A stretch of DNA of 64,000 nt, from assembly GCA_029962745.1 (NCBI GenBank), contig CM057161.1, positions 8,248,357-8,312,356 on the forward strand. The letters are read 5' to 3'. Under the pieces are notes generated by a model. The model ran no database searches and was not told the origin of the DNA. It was given only the letters and a program-made list of their open reading frames with translations. Shown here in pieces: positions 45,065 to 57,030 of the stretch; position 1 is the stretch's first letter; every line of letters begins with the position of its first letter. This stretch comes from Echinometra lucunter. Lineage: Eukaryota > Echinodermata > Echinoidea > Camarodonta > Echinometridae. The translations under genes were made by a program, and so were the position numbers.

Positions 45065-47340
45065 TTGGCCTGGAGTTATACAGCAGTATAACAGTTTGGT
45101 ATGAGTCCTCCTTAGTCTATATATCAGACTTGAAATTATTTTCTTGGAAGATCAGTGGAGTTGAAATAAAACTTTATGTGCTATTGAAAACGCATCGCCA
45201 AGTTTTCTGCATTCTTTATCCTTTTCAAAGCTGAAATGCAATTTTCGGCTGTTTTCGACATTTACCAACTTTTGTCATTTTTGTAGTTTTTGATATTGTT
45301 TTTTGTTTGTTTTTGTTTTTGTTTTGTTTTTGATTTTGTTTTTGTTTTGTGGCTGTTGGTTGTCCTGTCCATAAAAGTGTTACTTTGCATAATTATTTTT
45401 TTATAGAGGAATTGATCGATGATTGATGTTGATTGCCGAGTATGGTTTACTAGGATTTGAGGTTTGATATCGTGAATGGGCAGAAATGGATGATGGGTAT
45501 GGTCCATCTAATTCTGATGATATCTGGTAATCTTAAGAACATCACAGCCTTGTTTAAAGCCTGTTTAGCGTAAGCTTGAATGCAGCCCTATAGGGGGCTG
45601 GGGAGGTTTTCCTTTAATCTTATATAAAGGAATGTCTATACATATATATCCCAGGAGTATATTGGGGGAATAGTGAAATAATTCGAGTGATTGATAAACC
45701 CCCTCCCAGACCCACTTGTTTTATTTCTTGTAACTTGAAAACTGCTTCCCCCTCCCCCCCCCCCCCCGAAACACTTGACCTACATGTACGCTACACCACT
45801 ATTGAGATTCCACGTCATTCGGGAAGTGCTAAGCTCTCTGCGTTCGAGACCAGTCGGTCAGTGTTGGAGCTTGTTTCGAACGCTTGTTTCGGATATCACA
45901 TGGATTCTGGAACTCGGAGACTGCGAACGAACGAACGACGATAAACACTTCCCTCGTGATACCAATCCTAGTTCCATCATCATCACCACCACTACCTCTC
46001 TATCTACCACCAGTCGCGCAAGTTTCGCTCCTGCATCCATATGTTTCTCTCATAAGCCGAGTGGATGACGACGATGCCTGCAGAGGGGCACTCAACTCCT
46101 TGGGGCGCTCGCAGCTGGCGGCTCTTGGCAATCGAAGTGCCCGTTTTATCAGCCGAGGTTTTTTTCTCCCGCTCTCTCTATCTGTAGAGCTAGACTTTGC
46201 TGACTAATCGGAAACTTATTCCCGTCTGCAACTTTGAAATCAAGGAATATAATCACGCCGTGCTGTGGTTCTCTTCCTACCCCCCCCCCCCCCAATACTT
46301 TGATCACATTGACTTTAGACATCTCGCAGACATGTTGAATGTGACTGTGAGAGAATGTGCTCAACTATTACCGACCAAGGAAGGAAGGACATGCAGACAC
46401 CATGGGGAAATAACAACTTGACTGAGCGGCCATTCAAGTTTTCCTCGTTCTCCGCATTGTTCACGCCTGGTATGTTCAGCGGATGTCAGTACGTTTACAT
46501 AACTCATGTTAGTCCATTTTATAGGACAGTGCTTTATCTCAAAAGCGATACGTCGATTTGTGACACTGAGCCCTAAAGGTCAATATTGTGTACGAGTTCT
46601 TTATACATTTGCTTCTAAATTGGTTAACGGAATTGGTTAACGGCATTAATCATTCGCGTCTATGCATTGCTGTATACTGGAGAGGAAACTATTAACTATG
46701 AACGTGTATTGTAAGACATAGCCTACTTTGAAATTGTTTGTATGTCGTCTGTCAATGTTAATTTGAATTGGAAGATTGCCTTGATGTAGTACATAATGGT
46801 AACTTCTCAACCGCGCCAAGTTTAGAATATCAGAAACCCTAGACTTTTCCACTGATTTGCTCACTTGGAAGTTTAGAACACTGTCTTTACCAACTTAGTA
46901 TCATGTAATGCATAACGCTGGAATTACTCATCTTAAAACCAATGTTACGCCTTTGAAAAGCATTCATACAAATTCACTTTGTGATGGTTCCTCATTCTGT
47001 CTTCAGTGGATTTCATGTTCTAGTTCTACTACCGGAGTAATCCTTGACCGTTCTGCTGTCCTGTTTTGTGCTGTCGGATAAGTGTCGTTTCCGCCTACGT
47101 TTGGTCTGTTCTATTTTCATATCAACGTGTTTAGCCTTCAGGTAACACCGTTGTTGCAAGTCAAGTGACTTCAATGTCAACATAAACGGGGCTTGCTTAT
47201 GTCAACGTATAAGGATCGACACCAGGTATGGTAGGCGCGTTGTGTCGTGCCAAGTAACCCATCGAGCCCAATTACGCTATTGTTTCTCGTGTGACCGAGC
47301 AGACTGGGGAGAATAAATTGTCCCAGTTGTCTTGACATCA
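45065..47340. other. No confident gene; possible upstream region of the 47.4-48.2 kb candidates
   Basis: The segment 45800-46200 is richer in C/G and CpG than its surroundings and has several mid-length + frames, so it could be a 5' UTR exon or promoter. No TATA box or recognisable domain was found. A C-run lies at 46280-46293. Confidence 0.3.
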
Positions 47341-47368
47341 CTTCTTTTTTTTCTCTCTCTCTCTCATC

Positions 47369-47662
47369 TTGGTATCATTTCATGAGAGCATGATGAGGGT
47401 GATGCGTGACCCCGAGGTCTCAGCTAAACTAGATGACGTGCTGACACAATTCTTCCAAGGAGAATCTTCATCCGAAGACGGCCCAATCTATCTTTACCAT
47501 AACGAGGTAAAGATGTCGACATGTACTGCGCCCTTAAAATATCGGAAAGTTGTTGACGATGTGGCAAAAGAAACGCGTTTAAATAAACTGCAGGTCCTTC
47601 CTAGTCCCAAGTGTGTGATAAGGAGTTTACAGTCGTTACCTGACGGGCAGCCTCAGCAATAG
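47369..47662 (+). CDS. Candidate small protein or exon, unknown
   Basis: An open frame of 97 codons has ordinary protein-like composition, in contrast to the low-complexity frames around it. It includes MRVMRDPEVSAKLDDVLTQF, a charged likely-helical stretch, and VVDDVAKETRLNKLQVLPS. A polypyrimidine tract (47344-47368) directly precedes it, so it could be an internal or terminal exon with a weak acceptor near 47386. A donor-like GAG|GTAAAG occurs inside at about 47507. No family is recognised. It could equally be two unrelated in-frame pieces. Confidence 0.35.
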   Translation: MVSFHESMMRVMRDPEVSAKLDDVLTQFFQGESSSEDGPIYLYHNEVKMSTCTAPLKYRKVVDDVAKETRLNKLQVLPSPKCVIRSLQSLPDGQPQQ

Positions 47663-47887
47663 CAAACTCGAATACGTATTGTGCATGTGTTTTATCATTT
47701 TGATATTATATCCTATTCCTGATTAAATTAGAAATTTTAGAAGAAGAGAAGTGGACTACCAAGAAAGCGAAACTGAATTTTAAACCAGTGTCTACTAATC
47801 GTTCAAAAAACCGTCATACCCCTTGAATATTGATGAATACTTGTGATCTTGAAATATTCGACCAAGGGGTTTCCATCTTTTTTCATC

Positions 47888-48188
47888 ATGCCTCGGGGAG
47901 GTCGTTTTGTGTATTTCCTTGCTCTGGTTGTGTCGTCCATATCTTGCCTCCTTATCTTCTGCACTCTGGGTTTCAATTCCCAAAACACTGTGATCTACAG
48001 AAGAAAACTTTTAAGCCGCCGGTTTACCGTGACAGAGGGTGGCAATAGCAGCAAAGACCGGCGGCATTTCTTCCGAACCCACTCAGCGTCGAGAACGATA
48101 ACGATGACTTTACGAACCATTACGAAACCCCAGCTGGACATTCCCGCACAAACCGTGGAAAAGACATGGTTAACATGACCCAGATTCA
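47888..48188 (+). pseudogene. Candidate signal-anchor exon with reading-frame conflict
   Basis: From ATG at 47888 the frame gives MPRGGR, then a hydrophobic stretch FVYFLALVVSSISCLLIFCT, then a basic stem, and stops at 48178. A strong donor (ATTCAG followed by GTACGT, 48189) lies just beyond. In the +2 frame the same DNA reads VENDNDDFTNHYETPAGHS and MVNMTQIQ up to that donor, which looks more like real coding, but this frame has a TAG near 48046. The pattern fits an exon of a type II membrane protein broken by a frameshift, an assembly error, or both. The hydrophobic start resembles Golgi enzyme anchors; no catalytic domain is visible. Confidence 0.35.
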
Positions 48189-48194
48189 GGTACG

Positions 48195-48595
48195 TAGAGT
48201 AGTACATGTAGTAGTAGTATTTATTTTAGCTATTCAAAAAATGTAACAGGCCTATTATTGACGGCTGCATTGTACGCATTCGACAGTGCTAACCGCTACT
48301 GGCATTACGTTGGGTTAATGGCGAGTAAAAAAATATCCCACAAAACAAAACCAGATCAATAGTAAGAAGGAAAATAAGTTAGCAAATAATACCTCGTATG
48401 AAAATGGATATCATGTGCGATCAAAGCAGACATGAAAAAGAAAAATTATGGGGAGGAAACAGTGTCACACAAATTGTCATGATAATAAAACAAAGGAAAT
48501 GCAGATTAATGATAGGGCCTAATCCTGTGTCCAGGATCAAGCCTCCAGTTTATAGAATGGCAAAACAATGGTCTGGGATCATACCACCCCAATCA
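48195..48595. other. No recognised gene
   Basis: Nothing recognised. Confidence 0.4.
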
Positions 48596-48597
48596 AA

Positions 48598-48720
48598 ATG
48601 AATGAATGAATGCATACATACATACATTACTTTTTAAAAAGAATAACAAATAATAAATAAATGAATAACAATGCCGGAAAATCAATCAATAAATGAACAA
48701 ATAAATGAATGAATGAAAAA
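48598..48720. repeat. Tetranucleotide repeats (AATG, CATA, AAAT)
   Basis: Interspersed AATGAATG, CATACATACATA, AATAAATAAATG and AATCAATCAATA tracts. Confidence 0.85.
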
Positions 48721-48724
48721 AGAT

Positions 48725-49125
48725 CAAGGTTTTGGGGAGAAGAAATGTTTTAAAAGATGTACGAGCCCCTCGAATTCCCCACATGAAATCCACTTAAAAC
48801 CTAAACTCTTTAATTGCATATACCCTATGTGTGCAAGAGGTGAATTTGGAAAAAAAGTAATCATATTTATCCCTTATACACCAACAGCACCGACATCATC
48901 ACACTGCACTAAGTCCAAATAAAACTAATTCCTAGTTTTCTCGACTCCTCGTTCCCTTTTTCGGTGAGCCTAAATTCTTTTATCATTTTGTTATTTTTGT
49001 TCTCAAATGAATATATTTTAATCTGAGTACATCTAGAACAAAGAGGTCACAAAAAATCATCAATACCATTCATTTTCACATTGTTTGAGCCTCTTAATTG
49101 CTTAATATCAAAGAAATATAGCGTA
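48725..49125. other. No recognised gene
   Basis: Nothing recognised. Confidence 0.4.
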
Positions 49126-49595
49126 GCTGCAGATGGCCTTTGGCTTTTTCGATGTGTTATGTAAGGTAAAGTTTATTAAATTTTCGATTTTTTTTATTCA
49201 TGCAAAATCTATTCTGAAAGTGGTGCAGAAGAAAAATCTTTTTCTCGTTTTATAAGCTATTTATAACTAAGGGCCACATAAATGAAGCGGAGGCTTTTGG
49301 TGGTGTGACCTTAGTATAGGAAGAGCTATATAGAATCAAGAGAAATCGAGAACGTCTGCATTTGAAATGAAAAATAAAATAAGCTGGATGTTTTGCTGTG
49401 AATGATTCTGCGTGAGGAATATGCCATTTTTACTTCGTTCGTTGCTTTAGTTACAGCATCGCTGCAGATGGCCTTGGCTTTTCGATTATATTGGGACGCT
49501 GAGGTTTATTGTTATATTTTTCGATTGTTTATTAATGCTAAATCAATACTGAAGCAGAGCAGAAGAAACATGTTTACAGTTTAGACTATAAATAA
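49126..49595 (+). repeat. Diverged two-copy repeat, ~336-bp offset
   Basis: The first block (49126-49265), with GCTGCAGATGGCCTTTGGCT, AGTTTATTAAATTTTCGAT and GCAGAAGAAAAATC, is repeated in diverged form at 49462-49595 with GCTGCAGATGGCCTTGGCTT, TTATATTTTTCGATTG and GCAGAAGAAACATG. Confidence 0.75.
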
Positions 49596-49599
49596 AGCA

Positions 49600-49940
49600 A
49601 GAGCAGCGTTCATTTGTGAACAAAAGCCGAGTGGATATGAGAAGCCATCTTTTTTTTAGCCCTCTTTGGAGGGTCCTCCTGGCCCGCCCCACCACTTTTT
49701 ACACGGCAGACGATTTTTTTTCCATAGTATGGGTTTTGTCCTTAAATCATTGCTATGCTAGTATGACGTGAACAAAAGGGGTTTTGTTGTTGTTGTTGTT
49801 TTGTTTTGTTTTTGTTTTATTTTGTCTGGCTTTTGTGCTAGGTTAACCTCCTCTGGCTCCCGCTGGGTGTTTCATAAGATGTTCGGGAAAGTTACGTATG
49901 ACTTCACGAACGACTTGAATATGGTAGTGCCAAATGGGAT
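49600..49940. other. No recognised gene; precedes assembly gap
   Basis: A GTT/GTTTT-rich stretch lies at 49784-49830. The short frame running into the gap is unrecognised. Confidence 0.35.
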
Positions 49941-50440
49941 NNNNNNNNNNNNNNNNNNNNNNNNNNNNNNNNNNNNNNNNNNNNNNNNNNNNNNNNNNNN
50001 NNNNNNNNNNNNNNNNNNNNNNNNNNNNNNNNNNNNNNNNNNNNNNNNNNNNNNNNNNNNNNNNNNNNNNNNNNNNNNNNNNNNNNNNNNNNNNNNNNNN
50101 NNNNNNNNNNNNNNNNNNNNNNNNNNNNNNNNNNNNNNNNNNNNNNNNNNNNNNNNNNNNNNNNNNNNNNNNNNNNNNNNNNNNNNNNNNNNNNNNNNNN
50201 NNNNNNNNNNNNNNNNNNNNNNNNNNNNNNNNNNNNNNNNNNNNNNNNNNNNNNNNNNNNNNNNNNNNNNNNNNNNNNNNNNNNNNNNNNNNNNNNNNNN
50301 NNNNNNNNNNNNNNNNNNNNNNNNNNNNNNNNNNNNNNNNNNNNNNNNNNNNNNNNNNNNNNNNNNNNNNNNNNNNNNNNNNNNNNNNNNNNNNNNNNNN
50401 NNNNNNNNNNNNNNNNNNNNNNNNNNNNNNNNNNNNNNNN
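49941..50440. other. Assembly gap (500 N)
   Basis: Exactly 500 unresolved bases. The 5' part of the LINE that follows probably lies here. The true length is unknown. Confidence 0.99.
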
Positions 50441-52150
50441 GAACAACTGAGCTTATTATTAGATGATATTAAAGTAGATTCTTTTGTGATTGGCCTGACC
50501 GAAACCTGGTTTACGGATGTTCCTCACACTATACATTCCTTGTCTCAACATAACCTTATATTTAATAATAGAGTAAATAGGCGAGGTGGTGGAGTAGCAC
50601 TGTACGTTCCAATACACCTGCATTACATTGTACTTCATGACTTAAATCTGATGAATGAAACGATGGAGACGCTTTTTATCGAAATAACATTATCCAGAAG
50701 AAAAAACGTAGTTATAGGTACAGTTTATCGTCCACCTTCTTCCGATCATAATACTTTTCTAAATGAATTACAACAACTGCTTCCTAATCCTTTGCTTCAA
50801 AATAAACATTGCTTTTTTGATGGGCGATTTTAACGTTGACCTCTTAAAATGCAGAGAGGATAATTTCTCTCAAGATTTTCTAAACACTTTATTATCGTTT
50901 GCATTTATTCCATTGATTACCAGACCCACGAGATTTTCTTCTCATTCAGGAACTTTAGTTGACAATATTTTTTCAAACGTTGAGAGAGAAATTGATTCTG
51001 GTGTCATTCTGTCTGACATTTCTGACCATTTTCTTATTTTCGCTAGGATACTATCTTTCCTTGATAACAACTCGCACTCTTCTCATGTAAAAATGGTTAG
51101 GAAAATTACCCCTGAAAAGATTGCCAAACTCAAGGATAAGCTAAGTTCACTCAAATGGAACGAAGTATTAGTTACAAACGATGTTAACGAATCATATGAT
51201 AATTTCATGACTATCCTCCTCGATTATTTTAATGAATGTATCCCTCTTGTAAAATATAAACCAAACAACAAACGGCACCACGAAACCCCTGGGTTAGTAA
51301 ATCACTTTTAAGATCTATCAATAGAAAAAATAACCTTTATTACAAGTATCGTGCAAACCCGACAGATGCTGGTCGTGAAAAATACGTGAAATATAAAAAC
51401 ACCTTGACAACTCTTTTGAGATCTGGAAAAAAAAAGTTATTGTTCTAAATTTGCATCGAGTTCAAATAATATAAAAGATACATGGAAAGTAATCAATGAT
51501 GTCTTAAATAAGAAAAAACATCGCAATACTATAAAACATGTGAAGATTAACAATTCAGTCATTGATGATAATTTTGATATAGCTACGGACTTTGATAATT
51601 ATTTCTCAGGCATTGGTCCAAATCTTGCCAACGAAATACCACACACAGATAAAATCTTTGAATGCTTTCTAAAGAACCAAAATCCACATTCACTATGTTT
51701 TATTCCAACCGATGCTAATGAAATCATAAAGATAGTAAAAGAACTTAAAAGTAAAAAAAAGTCCAGGCTATGATGAAATAAGTAATGACTTGTTAAAAGA
51801 TATCATTAACGAAATTGTTATTCCTTTAGAACACGTCATGAATTAATCTCTTGTTAATGGTATAGTTCCCGACCGAATGAAAATTGCGAAGGTAGTTCCT
51901 ATTTACAAAAAGGGAGATCCGTCCGATACAAGTAATTATAGACCTATATCTCTCTTGTCTTCTATTTCCAAAGTCTTAAAATTATATACAATCGTACAAT
52001 AAAATTTGTAAGGAGTTTTGGTCTTTTATCAGAATCACAATTTGGCTTTAGGAAAAAGCACTCAACAACACATGCAATCTTATATTTCATTAATCATATA
52101 GCGACTGCTGTTGACGACCACCTTCCAGGGGCGTAACAGGTACCTGTTAT

Positions 52151-52151
<1 letters not shown>

Positions 52152-52189
<38 letters not shown>
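52152..52189 (+). repeat. 38-base G homopolymer
   Basis: An uninterrupted run of 38 G just inside the left end of element E. Its exact length may be a sequencing artefact. Confidence 0.95.
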
Positions 52190-52192
<3 letters not shown>

Positions 52193-52274
52193 AGCCCAAA
52201 ATTTCCCGGTAACTAGTCTATGTCTAGAACCTGTGGCGTAGCTACGACTGCATTTTAGGAGGACGGTAGTGCTC

Positions 52275-52770
52275 CACCGGTGTAAATGCAATTTGAGGAG
52301 TAGGGGATGAAAAACTTTTTTAACGATATTTTCCCTCTCACACACATTTTGATATCTATTTTGTGAGCGAGCGAAGCGAGCGAGCAAAAAATAACCACTT
52401 TTCCGGTTTTGAATCGCATTTTCAAATAGGAATTCTAAAATATGATGAAAGAGCGAAGCGAGCGAGCCAAACATAACCACTTTTCTCGATTTTAATCGCA
52501 TTTTCGGATGAAAATCCTAAGATTTTGACGATGGAGCGAAGCGAGCGAGCCGAAAATAACCACTTTTTTGTTTTCAGTAGCATTTTCAAACAGAAATGCT
52601 AAAATATAATGGTTGTTTATGAAAGATATTCAGAATTTTACTAACTGATTAATTGAAATATATTTTCTTCCTTAAAAAGTGTGTCTGCATGGGGGAAATT
52701 TGTACACACCATCCCCCCTCTTCCCCAAGTGGGGATGATAGATCTCCAACTCCCGGAATTTACGCCAATG
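52275..52770 (+). mobile_element. hAT-like element F', 496 bp, nested in element E
   Basis: It starts CACCGGTGTAAATGC and ends GGAATTTACGCCAATG. It is flanked by TAGTGCTC at 52267-52274 and 52771-52778. The two flanks rejoin to restore the internal repeat unit of element E (GGTAGTGCTCCC, also present at about 52888), which proves insertion into a pre-existing copy of E. It holds three ~83-bp repeats with the core GAGCGAAGCGAGCGAGC, as in the element at 32879-33452. Confidence 0.9.
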
Positions 52771-55044
52771 TAGTGCTCCCTAGAGGGGAGGGTGCGCGCG
52801 GAAGCTCCGACGTTCCTTTGAATTGTTAGTTGTCGGTAATTAAATCTATCTTCTGCGACGTAACTAGGATTTCATTTTAGGGAGATGGTAGTGCTCCCAA
52901 GGGGGAGGGTGCAGGAAGCTCCGACGTTTTTTCGCTGTCAGTTCCCGCTCTTCTTACGCTTTCTGCCTGTTATCGGGGGGGGGGGGGGGGGATGGGGCAT
53001 ACGCATAGCCAAAGATTTCCCGGTAATTAAGTCTGGAATCAGTGGTGTAGCTAGGATTTCATTTTAGGATGATGGTAGTGCAAAGCGCGCTCCCTAGGCA
53101 TGCTAGGGGGAGGGTGCAGGGATGGTGATTTTCTTTGAATTGTTCGTTGACTGTTCCCGGCCTCTTACATTCTCTGCCTGTTATCGGGGGGGGGGGGGGG
53201 CGAGCCGAAAATTTCCCGGTATCTAAGTCTAGAAATAGAATATGCAGAGGTGAGCCTGCACCGCGAGTTGCTTGTTGCGAAGTCCTTACCGGGCGGGGCC
53301 CAGGGTTCTGGCTGAGGGCCCTTGATGGGGGTCTACGGCGGGGGTCAAGGGAGTGGTGCACCGGGAAACTCCGGGGTTTTGGTACTAAATTTTCCCTCAT
53401 TTCTTTTGTTTCCCTTTGCTTTTTTCTTTTTCCCCTTTCCCTCTTTTCCCTCTCTCTCTTCTTCTTTCTCCCCTTTTTCCTTTTTTTCTTTCCTGTTCTC
53501 CTTCTTCCTTTCCCTTTCTCCTTCCTTCTTTCCCTTTCTCCTTCTTTCTTTTCCTTTCTTCTTCTTTCTTTTCCTTTCTTCTTCTTCCTTTCCCTTTCTC
53601 CCTTCCTTTTTCTTCCTTTCCCTCCCTTTCATTTTTTCCCGGTGGTTTGGTGGATTTTTCCACTGAAATCCTTCAGGGGGGGGGGGGGCACTCTGCCCCC
53701 CTGCCCCCCGGCTGTTACGCCACTGCCACCTTCACACTCTTGGTATCTTTCGGGACCTCTCCAAGGCCTTTGACACCATTGACCATGAAATCTTATTGTC
53801 TAAACTATCACATTATGGAATTAGGGGGAAGGCCTTGGAGTGGTACAGAAGTTATCTTACCGGAAGGAAACAGTTTGTCTCAATAAACAATTCTAATTCA
53901 GATTATAATGACATGATTTGTGGAGTACCCCAGGGTTCGCTTTTGGGGCCATTATTATTCATTTTATATATTAACGATTTTTAGGATTCATCAAAGGCCT
54001 TGTCTTTCATATTATATGCAGATGACACTAGTATTTTCTTTTCACATAAAAATCCTGATACTCTTGTAAACATAGTAAATACTGAACTCAGATGTATTCA
54101 TGAATGGATCTGTTGCAACAAACTTTCTTTAAATGTTGCAAAGACCCAGTGCAAGCTTTTTAGTAGTTCAATCACAGCTCTACCCAGGAACGTCTTTCTT
54201 AATAATACTTTAATCGATATTGTCGATTCAACGAAATTTCTTGGTCTATACATAGATAACAAATTTTCATGGAAGCCCACATTACGTAATTATCCAAACC
54301 ATTATCTACAAATGTTGGCGTCATAAACAAACTAAAAACTTTTTTGCCTCCAAACGTTTTATCAAATTTGTATAATACCCTTATTCTTCCTTACTTAAAT
54401 TATGGGATATTAGCTTTGGGCAGTTCCTCTAGAAATCAATTGGATAGACTACTACTTACACAAAAAAGAATAATGAGAATCATTTGTCATGAACACAGCT
54501 TAGCTCACTCAGATCAGTTGTTCTTCTCCAATAAAGTTTAAAAATACAGGATTTATACTCTCTTCGCCTGGGCTGCTTTATGTTTCAGTTAAACCAAGGA
54601 GAGCTGCCAACTTCCTTAAGTTTACTATTTTTAAGAAACGAGATTTTGCACAGCTACCCCACCAGATTATCGTCATCTTTCCATCTTCCGAAGCTCAGAA
54701 CTTTTAAAAAACAGAAGACTATTGTTTATACTGGTCCCCATTTTTGGAATTCTCTAGATGAATCTTTAAAACTGACACCAAGCTTATTTTCGTTCAAACA
54801 TAAGCTTAAGACTACACAGATAAATAGCTATAATGTTACACTATGATTTTCTTGCAGGAGGCTGTTCATTGTCCCATGTTTGTGCTTGAGTTTTTCTGAT
54901 GTACTTGTCCCGTTTAGTGCAGTCTTGTATCGTCCCGTCTAGTTTGTATATTTTTATGCCCTTTTCATTAATTAATGATACTGTAATATTATTTTGGGGA
55001 ACCTGAATTACAAGCTCCGCTTTCCAAGGTTTCCCCCACAATAT

Positions 55045-57025
55045 ACAGCTAGCATTTAAGTTAAAACTGAACTATCTAAAATTCAATTATACATATATAA
55101 CATCATAGGGTTCAATCAAATAAAATTAATTTTGCGCGAGCCTTTGTATGAATCATTTTTACGCACCAATATTTTCAACATATTTGAAAGTGTCAGTAAT
55201 GAACCTTTATGTATCCTCCTTAAAATGTCTTAACTGAAGCAAATAATGAATTACCACATTATCTGGTACAAATAAAAAATGATATCAGGTAATTACCCCC
55301 AATTTCCTCTTTCTTTTATAGCTGAAGCTAGTACCTCTCTACCAGATGTAATTCACAACAAATCTAAATATTCCCTACAGGACAGTGTACTTTGTTTGGA
55401 GTACAAAATTCATTGTCTACAATGACTAAAAGTTGATGCAATAAAGCCATTAATCATGTTAATAGTTGACTAACAATGAAATATTAAAAACTTGTCCAGA
55501 TATACATGTAGCTCCAAAGCACGCTCAAAAAGAACCCCAACTCATCACATAGTATTGCAGGTCTGTCATGTAAACGGGTATTGCTCATCCCTTTGTTCCC
55601 ACTAATTAGGTTTAATTAGTAGCTAGTTTCTTCATTAGCTGTTTCAAAATCACATTAGAATGATGAATTTCAGATAATTAAACAATTAAAAAATAAGCAT
55701 AAACACTGATAAATGGCATACCTTAGGGGTAATACAGATAAAAACTCATGAGCACCTTGTTAACTCTTTTAATTATGAACAATTAATTATGCCTAAAATT
55801 ACAAGGATTATTTATTTGTAAATAAAGGCAAAGTTGATAGTGTTGTTCTAAAGTTGTTTGATTGAAAGAAGCCATAATAAATACTTTTACACAAGAATAC
55901 AACTAGTCTTAATGATATTTAGTGATTTTGCTCCTCTTGATCATCCTCCTGATCATCCTCCATCCCGCATAGTTCGTTAATCAGAGGTTAATTAGTACAG
56001 TGTAAATGGATATTGGAACAAATCGCTGCATGGTACATGATGACCTTTCTAAGAGCTTTGATTTGATACTAAATTTAGCTAGATAGGTGAAGTATTTATT
56101 GAGAAAATTACAAAAATAGGTGCCAAACTGTCGAACAGATGTCACAAATCCACCTATAGACCAATTTCACCTCCGTTTTACGTATTTGGCCCTCTATCGG
56201 CGACGCCATTGCTGCGGTGGGCAAGCGCGCTGACCGCGATTGGCTCTGTGTACAAAATGAATATAAGATATGAGATATGCCCCGATATTGTTCCATTTAC
56301 TTTATTCTAGATCAATAAAATAAAGCATGGATACATGGGTAGATGAGGTAAGACAATGGTCATATTTGACGGATGAAGGTATGATGTATTTTTGTATTTT
56401 CGATGGTTTTTCAACTTTGTTTTGTCAGTAAAAGTTCGATTGCAGCATAGAAGCCGTAGTAAACGGGAGCCCTAAATCTTACCCTGTTTACAAAGTCATG
56501 TTTTCACTCATTAAATTTTACGCCAAAGAACATAATGATAATGTTTCTTGACTTCAAAGTCCTCTCTGTTGATGTTTTACCCACTGGCGACGAATTCCTT
56601 CACATTGCTTACGGAAACCTGTGTAGAGAGTACGGCTTGTCACACAAACAGGCTTCATGAGTGAAAAGCGAGTGAATTTTGCATTCAGTTAGCTTCCAAT
56701 TTTTAATCTTTCTCTAATTCTTGTGGCATTTGAGCACCGCAGAGCTGCGACCTGAACTTCCCTGATAATTTCTCATTGCAAATATTAAAATAAATTTGCA
56801 TATACTGGTCAAAATAGACAAGAAATCGAACGAATGTACATAACGCGCTATTGACTTGTGTACTATAAAAGCTGGAGCACCCACCGCAGTATGTCGAACC
56901 GTGTCGAACAGTCTGCTGCCCTCTTGCTTTGTGAAATTGGTCTATTTACTGGCCCAGTTCAAAGTGCATGGCCTTATGAATTACAAAGTGCTAAAATACA
57001 GCCCCGACATAGAACCTGAAGAGCT
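55045..57025. other. No recognised gene
   Basis: AT-rich; no coding signal recognised. A moderately CpG-rich patch lies at 56180-56240. Confidence 0.4.
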
Positions 57026-57030
57026 CTGTA

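Larger units (their letters stand above)
52126..53725 (+). mobile_element. hAT-like element E, 1,600 bp, inserted in LINE
   Basis: The left end is CAGGGGCGTAACAG and the right end is CTGTTACGCCACTG, inverted repeats with one mismatch over 14 bp. The host LINE sequence CCACCTTC is duplicated on both sides (52118-52125 and 53726-53733). Inside are three copies of a unit with CTGTTATCGGGG, a G-tract, TTTCCCGGTAA and GTAGCTAGGATTTCATTTTA, at about 52143, 52968 and 53178. A polypyrimidine block (53400-53640) and C/G tracts precede the right end. No transposase frame was found. A second element is nested at 52275-52770. Confidence 0.92.
50441..55040 (+). mobile_element. CR1-like LINE, broken by a nested hAT-like insertion
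   Basis: The endonuclease begins inside the gap and reads GLTETWFTDV, GGGVALYV and GTVYRPPSSD (50480-50760). After a frameshift come MGDFNVDLL and SDISDHFLIF (50815-51040). The linker and first reverse transcriptase motifs, with KIAKVVPIYKKGDPSDTSNY, RPISLLSS and SESQFGFRKKHSTTHA, lie at about 51880-52100. A 1,600-bp insertion (52126-53725) splits the frame. Then come [20 protein letters not shown] (motif A), [20 protein letters not shown] (motif B), an intact YADD box (54015-54026) and the C-terminus with HSYPTRLSSS and TGPHFWNSL up to 54846. About five frameshifts or stops are present. The 3' UTR runs to about 55040. Confidence 0.9.

Noticed and set aside
49768..50833. Frames of 180-299 codons
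   Set aside because: Mostly translated N gap; only the portion after 50440 is real (LINE endonuclease).
53135..53886. 212-codon frame with Phe/Leu/Ser/Pro-rich content
   Set aside because: Polypyrimidine tract inside the hAT-like element E; reverse frames are poly-Lys/Glu.
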